Shown piece after piece: positions 16,096-23,854 of a stretch of DNA of 33,842 nucleotides. The stretch lies in assembly GCF_002498065.1 (NCBI RefSeq), contig NZ_DAFZ01000079.1, positions 1-33,842 of the forward strand, written 5' to 3'. This DNA is from Methanoculleus sp. UBA208. GTDB lineage: Archaea; Halobacteriota; Methanomicrobia; Methanomicrobiales; Methanoculleaceae. Positions within the stretch are counted from its first letter, which is position 1, and every line of letters starts with the position of its first letter. The notes beneath the pieces were generated by a model. That model saw nothing but the letters and a program-made list of their open reading frames with translations. It did no database searches and had not been told where the DNA came from. Both the position numbers and the translations under genes were made by a program.

Positions 16096-16422
16096 TCATC
16101 CTCCGCCGGCGGGAGGGAAAAGGGCGACGGTATCGCCGTCCTCAAGGGGCGTCTCGAGACCCCCGCTGAAATGGATATTCCTGCCGTTCTTTAAGACGTT
16201 GACGTAGGCCCCGAGCTCCCCTGCGGGGGTGAAGAGGGCGTCGCCGAGACCGGGATACCGGACAGAGAGGTATTCGAGCAGGTCGCCGACCGTCGATCCG
16301 CCGGGGATTTTTGCAACATGCTCCGCCGGGAGAAATTCGCACCTAGCGGTGCTCGAGCTCCGGCCCGCCGGCCCGTCGGCCCGTCGCACTTCCCGGAGCA
16401 TCGCAAACGCCCTGACCTTCAC
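16096..16422 (-). CDS. MoaD/ThiS-family sulfur carrier with embedded hairpin repeat
   Basis: The small ubiquitin-like protein (108 aa from GTG 16422, where VKVRAFAMLREV matches the family start; ATG 16455 is an alternative) keeps the MoaD core: IPGGSTVGDLLEYL, YVNVLKNGRNIHF, LEDGDTVALFPPAGGG. The C-terminal Gly-Gly, followed by one more Gly, is the site for thiocarboxylate formation. Such proteins give sulfur to molybdopterin, here probably tungstopterin for the divergent AOR. Odd: between the first strand and IPGGS it has about 16 more residues than usual (DGPAGRSSSTARCEFLPAEH), encoded by a hairpin repeat (16335-16387) that is intergenic elsewhere. The frame stays open. Whether this is functional or a tolerated insertion is unknown. 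Confidence 0.85.
   Translation of the reverse strand: MKVRAFAMLREVRRADGPAGRSSSTARCEFLPAEHVAKIPGGSTVGDLLEYLSVRYPGLGDALFTPAGELGAYVNVLKNGRNIHFSGGLETPLEDGDTVALFPPAGGG
16335..16387 (-). repeat. Hairpin repeat unit inside moaD
   Basis: On the plus strand the unit reads GCACC-tagc-GGTGC (16339-16352), linker TCGAGCTCC, GGCC-n4-GGCC (16362-16373), then CCGTCGCACTT. It aligns position by position with the units at 33657-33700, which have GCACC-ttc-GGTGC, TCACGCTCC and GGTTC-ttac-GAACC, then CATCGCACT. It lies wholly within an open reading frame. Confidence 0.75.
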
Positions 16423-16455
16423 CTGTATGCAACCCCCTCTATCCGTGCAGTTCAT

Positions 16456-16615
16456 CCGTACATCAGGCTGGTGGGGGGCGGGCTTATTGGTATCGCTCCG
16501 AGGTGAGTTCCGGGATCGGATGTAGTTTCTTTTACTCTAAAGTTAATATGGGCTTTATTTCGTGTTCCGACAGCCTTATTAGCCCCGGGCGAAGCCTGTA
16601 GCCTGGTGACAGTTC
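16456..16615. promoter_or_regulatory. Shared moaD-AOR divergent promoter region
   Basis: The 160-base AT-rich spacer between divergent moaD and AOR has AAGTTAATATGGG and CTTTATTTCG around 16540-16560, candidate TATA boxes for the two directions. GGTGA at 16605-16609 is the AOR ribosome site, six bases before its ATG. Shared control of enzyme and cofactor protein is plausible. Confidence 0.5.
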
Positions 16616-18415
16616 ATGAACGGTTACGCAGAAAAGATCCTCCACGTCGACCTCGCGAGAGAACAGACGATGGAGGAACCGTTTCCCGAAGAGTGGAAGC
16701 GGGGGTACATCGGCGGGAGGGGGCTTGGGGTTCGGATCCTCGGGGACCTGGTGAATCCGGGCATCGATCCTCTCAGCGCGGAGAACGTGCTGGTCTTCGC
16801 CACCGGGCCGGTTGCGGGGAGCGGTCTCCCCCTGGGGTCGCGGTACGACGTCGTTACGAAGTCGCCGCTGACCGGGACACTGACCAGCGCCAACTCCGGC
16901 GGGAAGTTCGGCACCAGCATGAAACGTGCGGGCTACGATGCGGTCGTGATCCGGGGCCGGGCGGAGAGGCCCGTCTACCTCCTCCTCGACGACGGGCATG
17001 CGGAGGTCCGGGACGCCTCGGAGTTGTGGGGGCTGACGACGAGCGAGACGACCGCGACCATCCAGAACGATCTCAACGATCCCGGCGCGAGCGTGGCCTG
17101 CATCGGCCCCGCCGGCGAGCGTCTCGTCCGGATCGCCGGTGTCATCAACGAGACTTCGCGGGCCGCCGGGCGCGGGGGTGTCGGCGCCGTGATGGGGTCC
17201 AAGAACCTGAAGGCCGTTTCCGCCCGGGGGAGCGGCCGGTGCACCGTCGCCGATCGCGACCTGTTCCTCGCCCTTAAAAAGGATATCGCCGAAAAGATCC
17301 GGGAGAACGCCATCTCGGGCGGAGGGCTGCCCCGGTTCGGGACGGCGGTCCTCGTGAACATCATCAACGAGAACTACATCCTCCCGACCCGGAACTTCCA
17401 GACCGCACACTTCCCCGCAGCGGAGAACGTCTCGGGGGAGCGAATGGCCGACACCATCCTCACCGGGAAGATGGGGTGCCAGGCCTGCGTTATCCAGTGC
17501 GGCCGCGACGTCGAGGTCGAAGGGAAGCGGACGGCAGGCCCCGAGTACGAGACGATCTGGGCGTTCGGTCCCGACTGCGGGATCGACGATCTTGCGGCCG
17601 TTGTGGAGGCGAACAATCTCTCTAACGACCTCGGCCTCGACACAATCTCGGCCGGGTCGACGATCGCCTGCGCCATGGAACTCTCGGAGAAGGGCTACAT
17701 CGACGAGGAGATCCGGTTCGGCGACGCAGAGCGGATGGTCGACCTCGTCCGCCGGATCGGCTACCGCGACGGCATCGGCGACGAGCTTGCCGAAGGATCC
17801 TTCCGCTTCGCAAGGAGGCACGGGCACCCCGAGCTCTCCATGAGCGTCAAGCGGCAGGAACTCCCTGCCTACGACCCGCGGGGCCTGCAGGGGCACGGGC
17901 TTGCCTACGCCACCTCGGTCCGGGGCGGCGACCATGTCTACGCCTACCTGATCGCCCCCGAAGTGCTCGGGTCTCCGGAGAAACTCGATCCCTACTCGAG
18001 CGAGGGAAAAGCCGTCTGGACGAAGACGTTCCAGGATCTCACCGCCTTCATCGACTCGTCGGGAAGCTGTCTCTTCACCTCGTTCCCGCTCGGGGCGGCG
18101 GATTACGGGGCCATGGTCTCGGCGGTCACCGGCTACGACCTCGATGCCGGCGAAGTGCTCCGGATCGGCGAGCGGATCTGGAACATGCAGAAGATCTTCA
18201 ACCTGAAGGCCGGATGCACCCGGGAGAACGACACCCTGCCGCCGCGCCTCATCCATGACCCGCTCACCGAAGGCGCCCCGAAAGGCCGGGTCTGGGAGCG
18301 AGAGCCCCTGCTCGACGAGTACTACCTTGCCCGGGGATGGGACCGGGAGGGCCGTCCCACGCCGGAGAAACTCCGCGACCTCGGTATCGGGCAGGAAGCG
18401 GTTCCTGCACCCTGA
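16616..18415 (+). CDS. Tungsten-containing aldehyde:ferredoxin oxidoreductase
   Basis: The 599-aa protein oxidises aldehydes to acids with ferredoxin as acceptor, using a bis-pterin tungsten cofactor and a [4Fe-4S] cluster. The N-terminal domain has GYIGGRGLGVRIL and GPVAGSGLPLGSRYDVVTKS; the pterin motif region AAGRGGVGAVMGSKNLKAV is near residue 185. The cluster ligands are C288, C291 and C295 (GCQACVIQCGRD) with the distal Cys at 485 (GSCLFTSF), the same spacing as Pyrococcus furiosus AOR. Length is normal. A GGTGA ribosome site supports the ATG start. The divergent moaD gene supports a pterin-dependent function. The preferred aldehyde cannot be told from sequence. Confidence 0.95.
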   Translation: MNGYAEKILHVDLAREQTMEEPFPEEWKRGYIGGRGLGVRILGDLVNPGIDPLSAENVLVFATGPVAGSGLPLGSRYDVVTKSPLTGTLTSANSGGKFGTSMKRAGYDAVVIRGRAERPVYLLLDDGHAEVRDASELWGLTTSETTATIQNDLNDPGASVACIGPAGERLVRIAGVINETSRAAGRGGVGAVMGSKNLKAVSARGSGRCTVADRDLFLALKKDIAEKIRENAISGGGLPRFGTAVLVNIINENYILPTRNFQTAHFPAAENVSGERMADTILTGKMGCQACVIQCGRDVEVEGKRTAGPEYETIWAFGPDCGIDDLAAVVEANNLSNDLGLDTISAGSTIACAMELSEKGYIDEEIRFGDAERMVDLVRRIGYRDGIGDELAEGSFRFARRHGHPELSMSVKRQELPAYDPRGLQGHGLAYATSVRGGDHVYAYLIAPEVLGSPEKLDPYSSEGKAVWTKTFQDLTAFIDSSGSCLFTSFPLGAADYGAMVSAVTGYDLDAGEVLRIGERIWNMQKIFNLKAGCTRENDTLPPRLIHDPLTEGAPKGRVWEREPLLDEYYLARGWDREGRPTPEKLRDLGIGQEAVPAP

Positions 18416-18421
18416 CCCGAC

Positions 18422-18859
18422 CTACTTTTTAATGTGCCAGCCGCCCGTCGCTTCCGGGATGCAGTCGATCTCGGGGGAGTAGGGTTTGATGTCCAGCACC
18501 GGGGTCCCGTCCAGGGCGTCGAGCCCCCGGACTACCAGGACGCCTCCCTCCCGCCGGACCAGGTCGACGATCCCGAGGCCGATCGGATTCGGCCGGGCGG
18601 GCGATCGGGTCGAAAAAACTCCGCGTTCCCGGCTCTCTCCCGGCGGTTTTGCGTGGAGTTGTCCCCGCTCCGCCCGGTCGAGCCAGTAGAGCACGATAAG
18701 GTGGCTGCTCCGCTCCACGTCCTCAAGCCCGGCGGTGTAGGCGTCATGGACGTGGATCTCCGCGACGGTACCCGCGAGGCGTCCCTGGCGGGGGGCGTCG
18801 CCCCGGGCCCGGTAGGGCGACCGGACGACGCCGATGGGGATGCACTCGATCGCAGCCAT
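18422..18859 (-). CDS. trmO: TrmO/TsaA-type tRNA methyltransferase
   Basis: The 145-aa protein starts at ATG 18859 behind AGGAGGTAG; longer frames upstream lie within rnhA. It shows the TsaA-like beta-barrel: IPIGVVRSPYRARGDAPRQG, then LIVLYWLDRA, the signature FSTRSPARPNPIGLGIVDLV, and LDGTPVLDIKPYSPEID. In bacteria this family (TrmO) methylates N6 of t6A37 in certain tRNAs with S-adenosylmethionine; archaeal members are commonly annotated TsaA. It lies four bases after the rnhA stop, forming a two-gene operon, and converges with the AOR gene with only six bases between stops. Confidence 0.9.
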   Translation of the reverse strand: MAAIECIPIGVVRSPYRARGDAPRQGRLAGTVAEIHVHDAYTAGLEDVERSSHLIVLYWLDRAERGQLHAKPPGESRERGVFSTRSPARPNPIGLGIVDLVRREGGVLVVRGLDALDGTPVLDIKPYSPEIDCIPEATGGWHIKK

Positions 18860-18863
18860 ACCT

Positions 18864-19340
18864 CTACCTCCTCCGCTTCTCCGCATCGAGCATCTCGTTG
18901 CAGAGGCGGTCCGCAACCTGGATGCAGGGGTGCTCTCTTGGAACGCTCTCGAACCTGACCTCTGCGAAGCTGCGCATCCGCCGCCGCACCTCCCCGGCGA
19001 GGTCTGCAAGGTGCTCTTTTGTGATGCGGTACCGGCCGGTGAGCTGGCGGACGACGAGTTCCGAGTCCGACCTGACTATAAGGCTGCCGCTGGTGAACTC
19101 CCGTGCGGCGTCAAGGCCGTTGATGACGGCATGGTACTCTGCCACGTTGTTGGTCGCCGTCCCGATAAACCCCGAGCGGCCGGCCACGACGGACCCGTCC
19201 CGCACAATCACGTATGCCCAGGCGGCGTCCCCGGGGTTTCCCCGCGATGCGCCGTCGGTATACAGCGTCACCGCACCGGTTTCCGTCACCGGTGCCCCCT
19301 CCGCCGCCTCTCTGTCAGTATCATGTGCCGGTTGATCCAT
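18864..19340 (-). CDS. rnhA: Ribonuclease HI
   Basis: From ATG 19340 (GGAG upstream) the protein has 158 aa. The four acidic catalytic residues of type I RNase H are visible: D29 (YTDGASRGNPG), E68 (NNVAEYHAV), D92 (VRSDSELVV) and D144 (IQVADRL), with a conserved His nearby (REHPC). It cleaves RNA in RNA-DNA hybrids. Members of this class in archaea lack the basic handle of the E. coli enzyme, as here. It is the first gene of an operon with trmO and is divergent from the phosphoribosyltransferase, sharing a 90-base promoter region. Confidence 0.93.
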   Translation of the reverse strand: MDQPAHDTDREAAEGAPVTETGAVTLYTDGASRGNPGDAAWAYVIVRDGSVVAGRSGFIGTATNNVAEYHAVINGLDAAREFTSGSLIVRSDSELVVRQLTGRYRITKEHLADLAGEVRRRMRSFAEVRFESVPREHPCIQVADRLCNEMLDAEKRRR

Positions 19341-19430
19341 CGATCTCCGGGGAGTTATTGGTATCGTTCTCGGGGGCAGGCGGCCGCCCACCGGAAGACG
19401 TTAATATCCCGGTGCAGTAAAGGCGAACTT

Positions 19431-20135
19431 ATGCTGGATACGGGCCGAATCATTGAGGATAGATCGCTTCGGGACCGGCTGAGCGTTTTTGAGAGCCGGA
19501 CCGACGCCGGGAGGCAACTCGCCGCGACCCTCTCAACGCTCGAGACGATCGCCGAACCGGTGATCTGTGCCATCCCTGCCGGGGGGGTGCCGCTTGGGCT
19601 TGAGGTGGCCCGGGCCTTGAAGGCCCCGCTCCGGATGGCGGTGGTGCGGAAGGTGCAGATCCCCTGGAACCCGGAGGCCGGGTTCGGTGCCGTGACCTGG
19701 AACGGGCGGGTCTTCCTGAACCGTTCCCTCATGGCCGGGCTCGACCTCTCTGAGGCCGAAGTGAACGCCGCCATCGCAAAAGCCAGAAAGAACGTGGAGG
19801 AGCGGATAGAGAAGTTCGCCGGCGGCCGGGAAGAACCGGAGGTCGAGGGCCAGGACGTGATCCTGATCGACGACGGCCTCGCAACCGGGTATACGATGTT
19901 CGCCGCCGTCGAGGCGGCTCGGGCCGGGTCGCCCCGTCAGATCGTCGTGGCGGTTCCCACCGGTTCCCTCCCTGCCGTCAACTTCATCGCCCGGCAGGCG
20001 GACCTCGTCATCTGCTTAAACGTCAGGACCAGCCGTACGTTTGCAGTGGCGCAGGCATACGAGCAGTGGCACGACGTCACCGACCAGGAGGTGCAGGAAC
20101 TGCTGATCCAGGCCCGGGACATGCGGCTCTTATGA
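19431..20135 (+). CDS. Phosphoribosyltransferase (COG1926-like)
   Basis: ATG 19431 gives 234 aa. A longer frame extends upstream but only as a shadow of rnhA and trmO. VICAIPAGGVPLGLEVARAL and VRKVQIPWNPEAGFGAVTW are typical of the COG1926 predicted phosphoribosyltransferases, and VILIDDGLATGYTMFAAVEA near residue 145 is the PRPP-binding loop with its paired Asp residues. The base or other acceptor is unknown. TTAATATC at 19401-19408 lies 27 bases before the ATG, so the message should be leaderless or nearly so. The first PEBP gene starts ten bases after the stop and may be co-transcribed. Confidence 0.9.
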   Translation: MLDTGRIIEDRSLRDRLSVFESRTDAGRQLAATLSTLETIAEPVICAIPAGGVPLGLEVARALKAPLRMAVVRKVQIPWNPEAGFGAVTWNGRVFLNRSLMAGLDLSEAEVNAAIAKARKNVEERIEKFAGGREEPEVEGQDVILIDDGLATGYTMFAAVEAARAGSPRQIVVAVPTGSLPAVNFIARQADLVICLNVRTSRTFAVAQAYEQWHDVTDQEVQELLIQARDMRLL

Positions 20136-20145
20136 TGGATGCGGA

Positions 20146-20628
20146 ATGGCGATGGAGCCCTTAACGGTGATACCGGGCTTCGGCGTCTTCCCACCGGAGC
20201 ATACCTGCGATGGCGCCGACCGTTCGCCGGAGATCACGGTCCTCGGCATTCTCACGCCGTACCTCGCAATCGTCATGGAAGACCTCGACGCATCGATGGG
20301 CACGTTCACCCACTGGCTTGCCTGGAATATCCCGGCTATGGAGAAGATCCCCGGAGGCCTGCCGGCGGAGGCGCGCCTCTCGGAACCGGTTGCCGCGGTT
20401 CAGGGGACGAACGATTATGGCAGCACCGGCTGGCGCGGCCCCTGCCCGCTCCGGGGAGAGACGCATCGCTACCTCTTTCGGGTCTACGGGTTTGATAGGC
20501 CGCTCGATCTTGCGCCGGGTTCCGACCGGATTGCTTTCGGGCGTGCCATGAGCGATACGATCCCGCAGTACGGCGAGGCGGTGGCGGCATACGGGAGAAC
20601 GGCCGACGTGAGCCCTTCCCGGTGTTAG
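20146..20628 (+). CDS. PEBP/YbhB-YbcL family protein, copy 1
   Basis: The 160-aa protein is a phosphatidylethanolamine-binding-protein (Raf kinase inhibitor-like) fold. Fold marks: FPPEHTCDGADRSPEI, the pocket loop DLDASMGTFTHW, AVQGTNDYGSTGWRGPCP and GETHRYLF. Pocket residues Asp, His (HW) and His (HRY) are present, although the usual DPDAP is DLDAS. No signal peptide, so it acts in the cytoplasm. It is ten bases behind the phosphoribosyltransferase gene and lacks its own clear promoter or ribosome site; ATG 20152 is an alternative start. It is first of four tandem paralogues, closest to copy 2. The physiological role of prokaryotic PEBPs is not settled. Confidence 0.92.
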   Translation: MAMEPLTVIPGFGVFPPEHTCDGADRSPEITVLGILTPYLAIVMEDLDASMGTFTHWLAWNIPAMEKIPGGLPAEARLSEPVAAVQGTNDYGSTGWRGPCPLRGETHRYLFRVYGFDRPLDLAPGSDRIAFGRAMSDTIPQYGEAVAAYGRTADVSPSRC

Positions 20629-20700
20629 GCCGGAGCTTCCGCCACGCCCCGCCCGCCGCAACTGGCTTATGGGACCTCACCCACCGGGTGCCGGAGGATA

Positions 20701-21369
20701 ATGAGTATGCAGAACCTGACGATCGAGATCGGTTTCGACCGGTTCCCCCCGGAACACACCTGTGACGGGGAGGATATCTCCCCGGCGATACGGGTTCGCG
20801 GGTCGGATGCACCCTACCTTGCGGTCATCGTGGACGATCCGGACGCCCCGCGGGGCACATTCACCCACTGGCTTGCCTGGAACGTTCCGGCAACCGGCGA
20901 GATCCCGGGCGGGATCTCCCCGGAACCGCGGGTTTCCCATCCGGTTCCTGCGGTCCAGGGAACGAACGACTTCCAGAGGATCGGTTACGGTGGTCCCTGC
21001 CCGCCGAAGGGTGCGTCGCACCGTTTCTTCATCCGGGTCTGGGGTCTTGAGCAGGAACTCGATCTCCCACCGGGAGCCGGCCGGTCGCGCCTGGAGGGGG
21101 CGCTTGCGGCCGCCGCCACGGGGTACGGAGAGGCGATGGCGATTTACGAACGTAAAAAATATCCGGTATCCGGTCCCCGGCCGGACACCGGACTTGAGGC
21201 GCCCGGGGCCCCCGCAACCTTTTTTATCACCCTGCGCCGAAAGCCTCCGCATGACCCCTGGAGTTGCCGGACTGGTCGTCTCCCTCCGTTCGGCGGAATT
21301 TCCCGTATGGAACACCTGCGACGGCCCCGATCTCTCTCCCGAACTGAGGATCCGGGGACTCACCCCTGA
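20701..21369 (+). CDS. PEBP/YbhB-YbcL family protein, copy 2, with aberrant C-terminal extension
   Basis: The frame has 222 codons, but the PEBP domain ends near residue 152 (GYGEAMAIYERKK). It carries the most complete pocket of the four copies: DDPDAPRGTFTHW and GASHRFF, with GPCPP between. GGAGG sits just before the start; the second ATG at 20707 has the better spacing. Residues 153-222 have no family likeness and overlap the first 119 bases of copy 3, including that gene's TATA box. TAA occurs one base out of phase at 21153-21155 (within CGTAAAAAAT), where the sister copies end, so loss of a base or an A-run error has probably removed the native stop. Confidence 0.88.
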   Translation: MSMQNLTIEIGFDRFPPEHTCDGEDISPAIRVRGSDAPYLAVIVDDPDAPRGTFTHWLAWNVPATGEIPGGISPEPRVSHPVPAVQGTNDFQRIGYGGPCPPKGASHRFFIRVWGLEQELDLPPGAGRSRLEGALAAAATGYGEAMAIYERKKYPVSGPRPDTGLEAPGAPATFFITLRRKPPHDPWSCRTGRLPPFGGISRMEHLRRPRSLSRTEDPGTHP

Positions 21370-21718
21370 GACACAATCGATGGCGGTCTTTGCGCTGAAC
21401 CCCTTCGAACCCGGGTGCTCCTTCACGACCTGGATCGTCTGGAACCTCTCGCCGTCGCCCCTGATCCCGGAGGGCATCCCTCCGCAGGGTGTCGTGACGG
21501 CCCCGGTGGACGCCGTCCAGGGGACGAACGATTATGGAACCCTCGGCTGGCGCGGCCCCTGTCCTCCCGAGGGCGAGACGCACCGTTACCTCTTCAAGGT
21601 CTACGGGCTCGATGCCATGCTTGATCTGGCGCCCGGCGCAGGCAAGCACGACCTCATCGGCGCGATGCAGGGGCACGTCCTCGGGTTCGGCGAGACCGTC
21701 GCCATGTACTCCCGGTGA
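21251..21718 (+). CDS. PEBP/YbhB-YbcL family protein, copy 3 (degenerate pocket)
   Basis: ATG 21251 gives 155 aa, ending MYSR like a normal family member. The fold marks remain (FPVWNTCDGPDLSPEL, VQGTNDYGTLGWRGPCPPEG, GETHRYLFKVYGL), but the pocket loop reads LNPFEPGCSFTTW in place of DPDAPxGxxTHW, so the usual Asp and first His are gone while the HRY His is kept. TTTTTATCAC at 21221-21230 is a TATA box 26 bases before the ATG, and no ribosome site is seen, so the transcript is probably leaderless. The start overlaps the tail of copy 2. It resembles copy 4 in PLIPEG and other stretches. Confidence 0.9.
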   Translation: MTPGVAGLVVSLRSAEFPVWNTCDGPDLSPELRIRGLTPETQSMAVFALNPFEPGCSFTTWIVWNLSPSPLIPEGIPPQGVVTAPVDAVQGTNDYGTLGWRGPCPPEGETHRYLFKVYGLDAMLDLAPGAGKHDLIGAMQGHVLGFGETVAMYSR

Positions 21719-21775
21719 CCGCACGCACCCTTTTTATACCATGGTTCCGGAAGGAGAATATCGACGGAGCCTGGC

Positions 21776-22234
21776 ATGACGCAAAAACTGGTAGTAACAC
21801 TGGATTTCGAAGAGTTCCCGCCGGATTACACCTGCAAAGGAGCGAACCGGTCGCCCCCGATCCGGGTCGAGGGGATCCTCCCGAACATCAAATCGCTCGC
21901 GATCCTTGCGACGACGAGCCCCGAGGAAGGGCCGTCAAGGGTGGTCTGGGTCCTCTGGAACCTCCCTGCCGTCCCGCTGATCCCGGAAGGCTTCCCGGAA
22001 GGGGAGGTGGTGGAATCGCCGCTCCATGCCGTACAGGGGACGAACGACTTCGGCAACATCGGCTACCGGGGTCCCTGCCCGGAGACCGGGGAGGCCGAGG
22101 CGTACCTCTTCAGGGTGTATGCACTCGACCTCGATCTCGCGCTCGCGCCCGGGGCGACCTGGGAGGAGATGGTCCGGGCGATGGAGGGGTCGTTGAACCA
22201 GTCCGGGGAGGCCGTGGTCTTCGCCACCGGATAG
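21776..22234 (+). CDS. PEBP/YbhB-YbcL family protein, copy 4 (pocket lost)
   Basis: The 152-aa protein keeps the scaffold (FPPDYTCKGANRSPPI, AVQGTNDFGNIGYRGPCPE) but the pocket loop is ATTSPEEGPSRVVWVLW and the HRY motif is GEAEAYLF, so the Asp and both His residues of the ligand site are absent. It cannot bind ligand as classic PEBPs do and may have a new role. It has its own TATA box (TTTTTATACC, 21731-21740) and a GGAG site at 21766-21769. It is last in the array, with convergent CBS gene downstream. The frame is intact, which argues for function rather than decay. Confidence 0.9.
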   Translation: MTQKLVVTLDFEEFPPDYTCKGANRSPPIRVEGILPNIKSLAILATTSPEEGPSRVVWVLWNLPAVPLIPEGFPEGEVVESPLHAVQGTNDFGNIGYRGPCPETGEAEAYLFRVYALDLDLALAPGATWEEMVRAMEGSLNQSGEAVVFATG

Positions 22235-22283
22235 GTTGGCCGGACTCGCGGCCAACATCCGGGAAAGGGGATTTCGGCCCCCC

Positions 22284-22736
22284 TCACATGGGTATGGGCG
22301 CGCTCGGTTTCTGTATGGGCGGGCTTTGTTTCTCGATGTTCTTTGCAATAGCAGCCATCTCTTCGCCCAGCATGCGGACGATATCGTCCATGGTGACGAT
22401 CCCGATCAACTTTCCGCTGTCGTCGACGATCGGCATCCTCCGGATGCCTGCATCGGTCATCTTCTGGATGGCCTCGTAGATCCCCATGCTGTCCTGGAAC
22501 GTGATCACGTCCCGGGTCAGGACCTCCTCCGCCCGGATCTCGCCCGGGTTCTTCTCCTGCGCCATGACCCTGATTGCGAGATCGCGGTCGGTAAGTATCC
22601 CGGCGGGCCGGTTATCGCCGGTGACGACGACGACGCTTCCAACGTTCTTCTCGCCCATGATCCTCGCCACCTCCACCGCCGGCGTGTCCGGCGAGACGGC
22701 GACCACCTGCTCGCGGCAGCACTTCACAAGTCCCAT
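22284..22736 (-). CDS. Tandem CBS-domain protein
   Basis: From ATG 22736, behind GGAGGAAACAGAT, the protein has 150 aa. Upstream ATGs at 22766 and 22850 lie at or before the TATA box (TTCATATACC, 22775-22784) and are unlikely. Two CBS repeats make one Bateman module: VVAVSPDTPAVEVARIMGEK with GILTDRDLAIRVM, and DVITFQDSMGIYEAIQKM with LIGIVTMDDIVRML. It probably binds an adenine nucleotide or S-adenosylmethionine and regulates a partner. A Cys pair (KCC) lies at residues 5-7 and the tail is Pro-rich (SPPIQKPSAPIPM). The divergent neighbour is the DUF475 membrane protein; the shared promoter region is 119 bases. Confidence 0.92.
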   Translation of the reverse strand: MGLVKCCREQVVAVSPDTPAVEVARIMGEKNVGSVVVVTGDNRPAGILTDRDLAIRVMAQEKNPGEIRAEEVLTRDVITFQDSMGIYEAIQKMTDAGIRRMPIVDDSGKLIGIVTMDDIVRMLGEEMAAIAKNIEKQSPPIQKPSAPIPM

Positions 22737-22855
22737 ATCTGTTTCCTCCGTTGACGACTGACTCATGCCGGTATGGTATATGAACGTAACCCGTACCGCC
22801 CGGCCCGGCCGCCTCGCCTTATATGCGATCGGCGACAGACTGTACACCACACAAA

Positions 22856-23782
22856 ATGGACTGGCTGCTGATTGTTCTTACCGTAGCGGGTCTCTCTGTC
22901 TTCGAGATCGTCTCAAGCATCGATAACGCCATCATAAACGCCGACGTCCTCGCGACGATGGGGGAGAAGGCCCGCAGGTGGTTTCTCCTCTGGGGCCTGA
23001 TCGCTGCGGTCTTCGTGGTCCGCGGGCTCCTGCCGTGGATGATCGTCTGGGCTACGAACCCGTCGCTCGGCCCCCTCGGTGCGCTGTTCGCGACGTTTTC
23101 AAGCGATCCGGCGGTTACGGCCGCGATCGAGGAGTCGGCTCCGATCCTCCTGATCTTCGGAGGGACGTTCCTCGTCTTCCTCTTCTTCCACTGGCTTTTC
23201 GTCGAGGAGAAGAATTGCGGGCTTCGGAGCGAGCGGTTCTTCTCCCGGCAGGCCGTCTGGTTCTATGCAGTCGTCTCGATCCTGCTCGCCGCCATCGTCT
23301 GGTTCGCCCTCCAGGTCAACGCCATGATGGGGTTCGCGGCCGTGCTCGGCTCGACCGCGTTCTTCATCGTCCACGGGTTCAGGCAGAACGCCGAGGTGCA
23401 GGAGGCCCGGCTCCGGCAGCCCGGGATGTCGGACCTCTCGAAGATCGCCTACCTCGAGGTCCTCAACGCGACCTTCTCGATCGACGGCGTCATCGGGGCG
23501 TTCGCCTTCACCCTCTCGGTCCCCCTCATCCTGATAGGGAACGGTGTCGGGGCGGTCGTGGTCAGGGAGCTGACCGTCCGGGGCGTCGACCGGATCAGGA
23601 GTTACTGTTACCTCAAGAACGGGGCGATGTACTCCATCCTGGTGCTCGGGACGATCATGCTCGCGGACAGCTTCGGGTTCCATATCCCCGCCTGGCTCTC
23701 GCCGATAGCGACGTTCGCCATCGTCGGCTACTTCCTCTACCGGTCGGTGCGGCTCCAGAAGGGGGCGGCGGGAGCCGCGTGA
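22856..23782 (+). CDS. DUF475 / TerC-like integral membrane protein
   Basis: ATG 22856 gives 308 aa; an ORF start at 22823 lies within the TATA box TTATATG (22819-22825), so the later ATG is chosen and the message is probably leaderless (CACACAAA before ATG). About eight membrane helices are seen. The DUF475/TerC marks are FEIVSSIDNAIINADVLATM near the N terminus and NATFSIDGVIGAFAFTLS near residue 205, acidic motifs inside helices that suggest cation handling. TerC-superfamily proteins are linked to metal (manganese, tellurite) homeostasis in bacteria; the role of archaeal DUF475 is not established. Divergent from the CBS protein, which might regulate it. Confidence 0.9.
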   Translation: MDWLLIVLTVAGLSVFEIVSSIDNAIINADVLATMGEKARRWFLLWGLIAAVFVVRGLLPWMIVWATNPSLGPLGALFATFSSDPAVTAAIEESAPILLIFGGTFLVFLFFHWLFVEEKNCGLRSERFFSRQAVWFYAVVSILLAAIVWFALQVNAMMGFAAVLGSTAFFIVHGFRQNAEVQEARLRQPGMSDLSKIAYLEVLNATFSIDGVIGAFAFTLSVPLILIGNGVGAVVVRELTVRGVDRIRSYCYLKNGAMYSILVLGTIMLADSFGFHIPAWLSPIATFAIVGYFLYRSVRLQKGAAGAA

Positions 23783-23854
23783 CCGATCTTGCCGTTGCAC
23801 CGCACCCGGGGATTCGAAAAGGTTTATCCGGATCGGGAGACGAAACGTAGTCCC

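Noticed and set aside
16532..18256. 574-codon minus-strand ORF opposite AOR
   Set aside because: Shadow frame; the AOR on the plus strand has all cofactor ligands.
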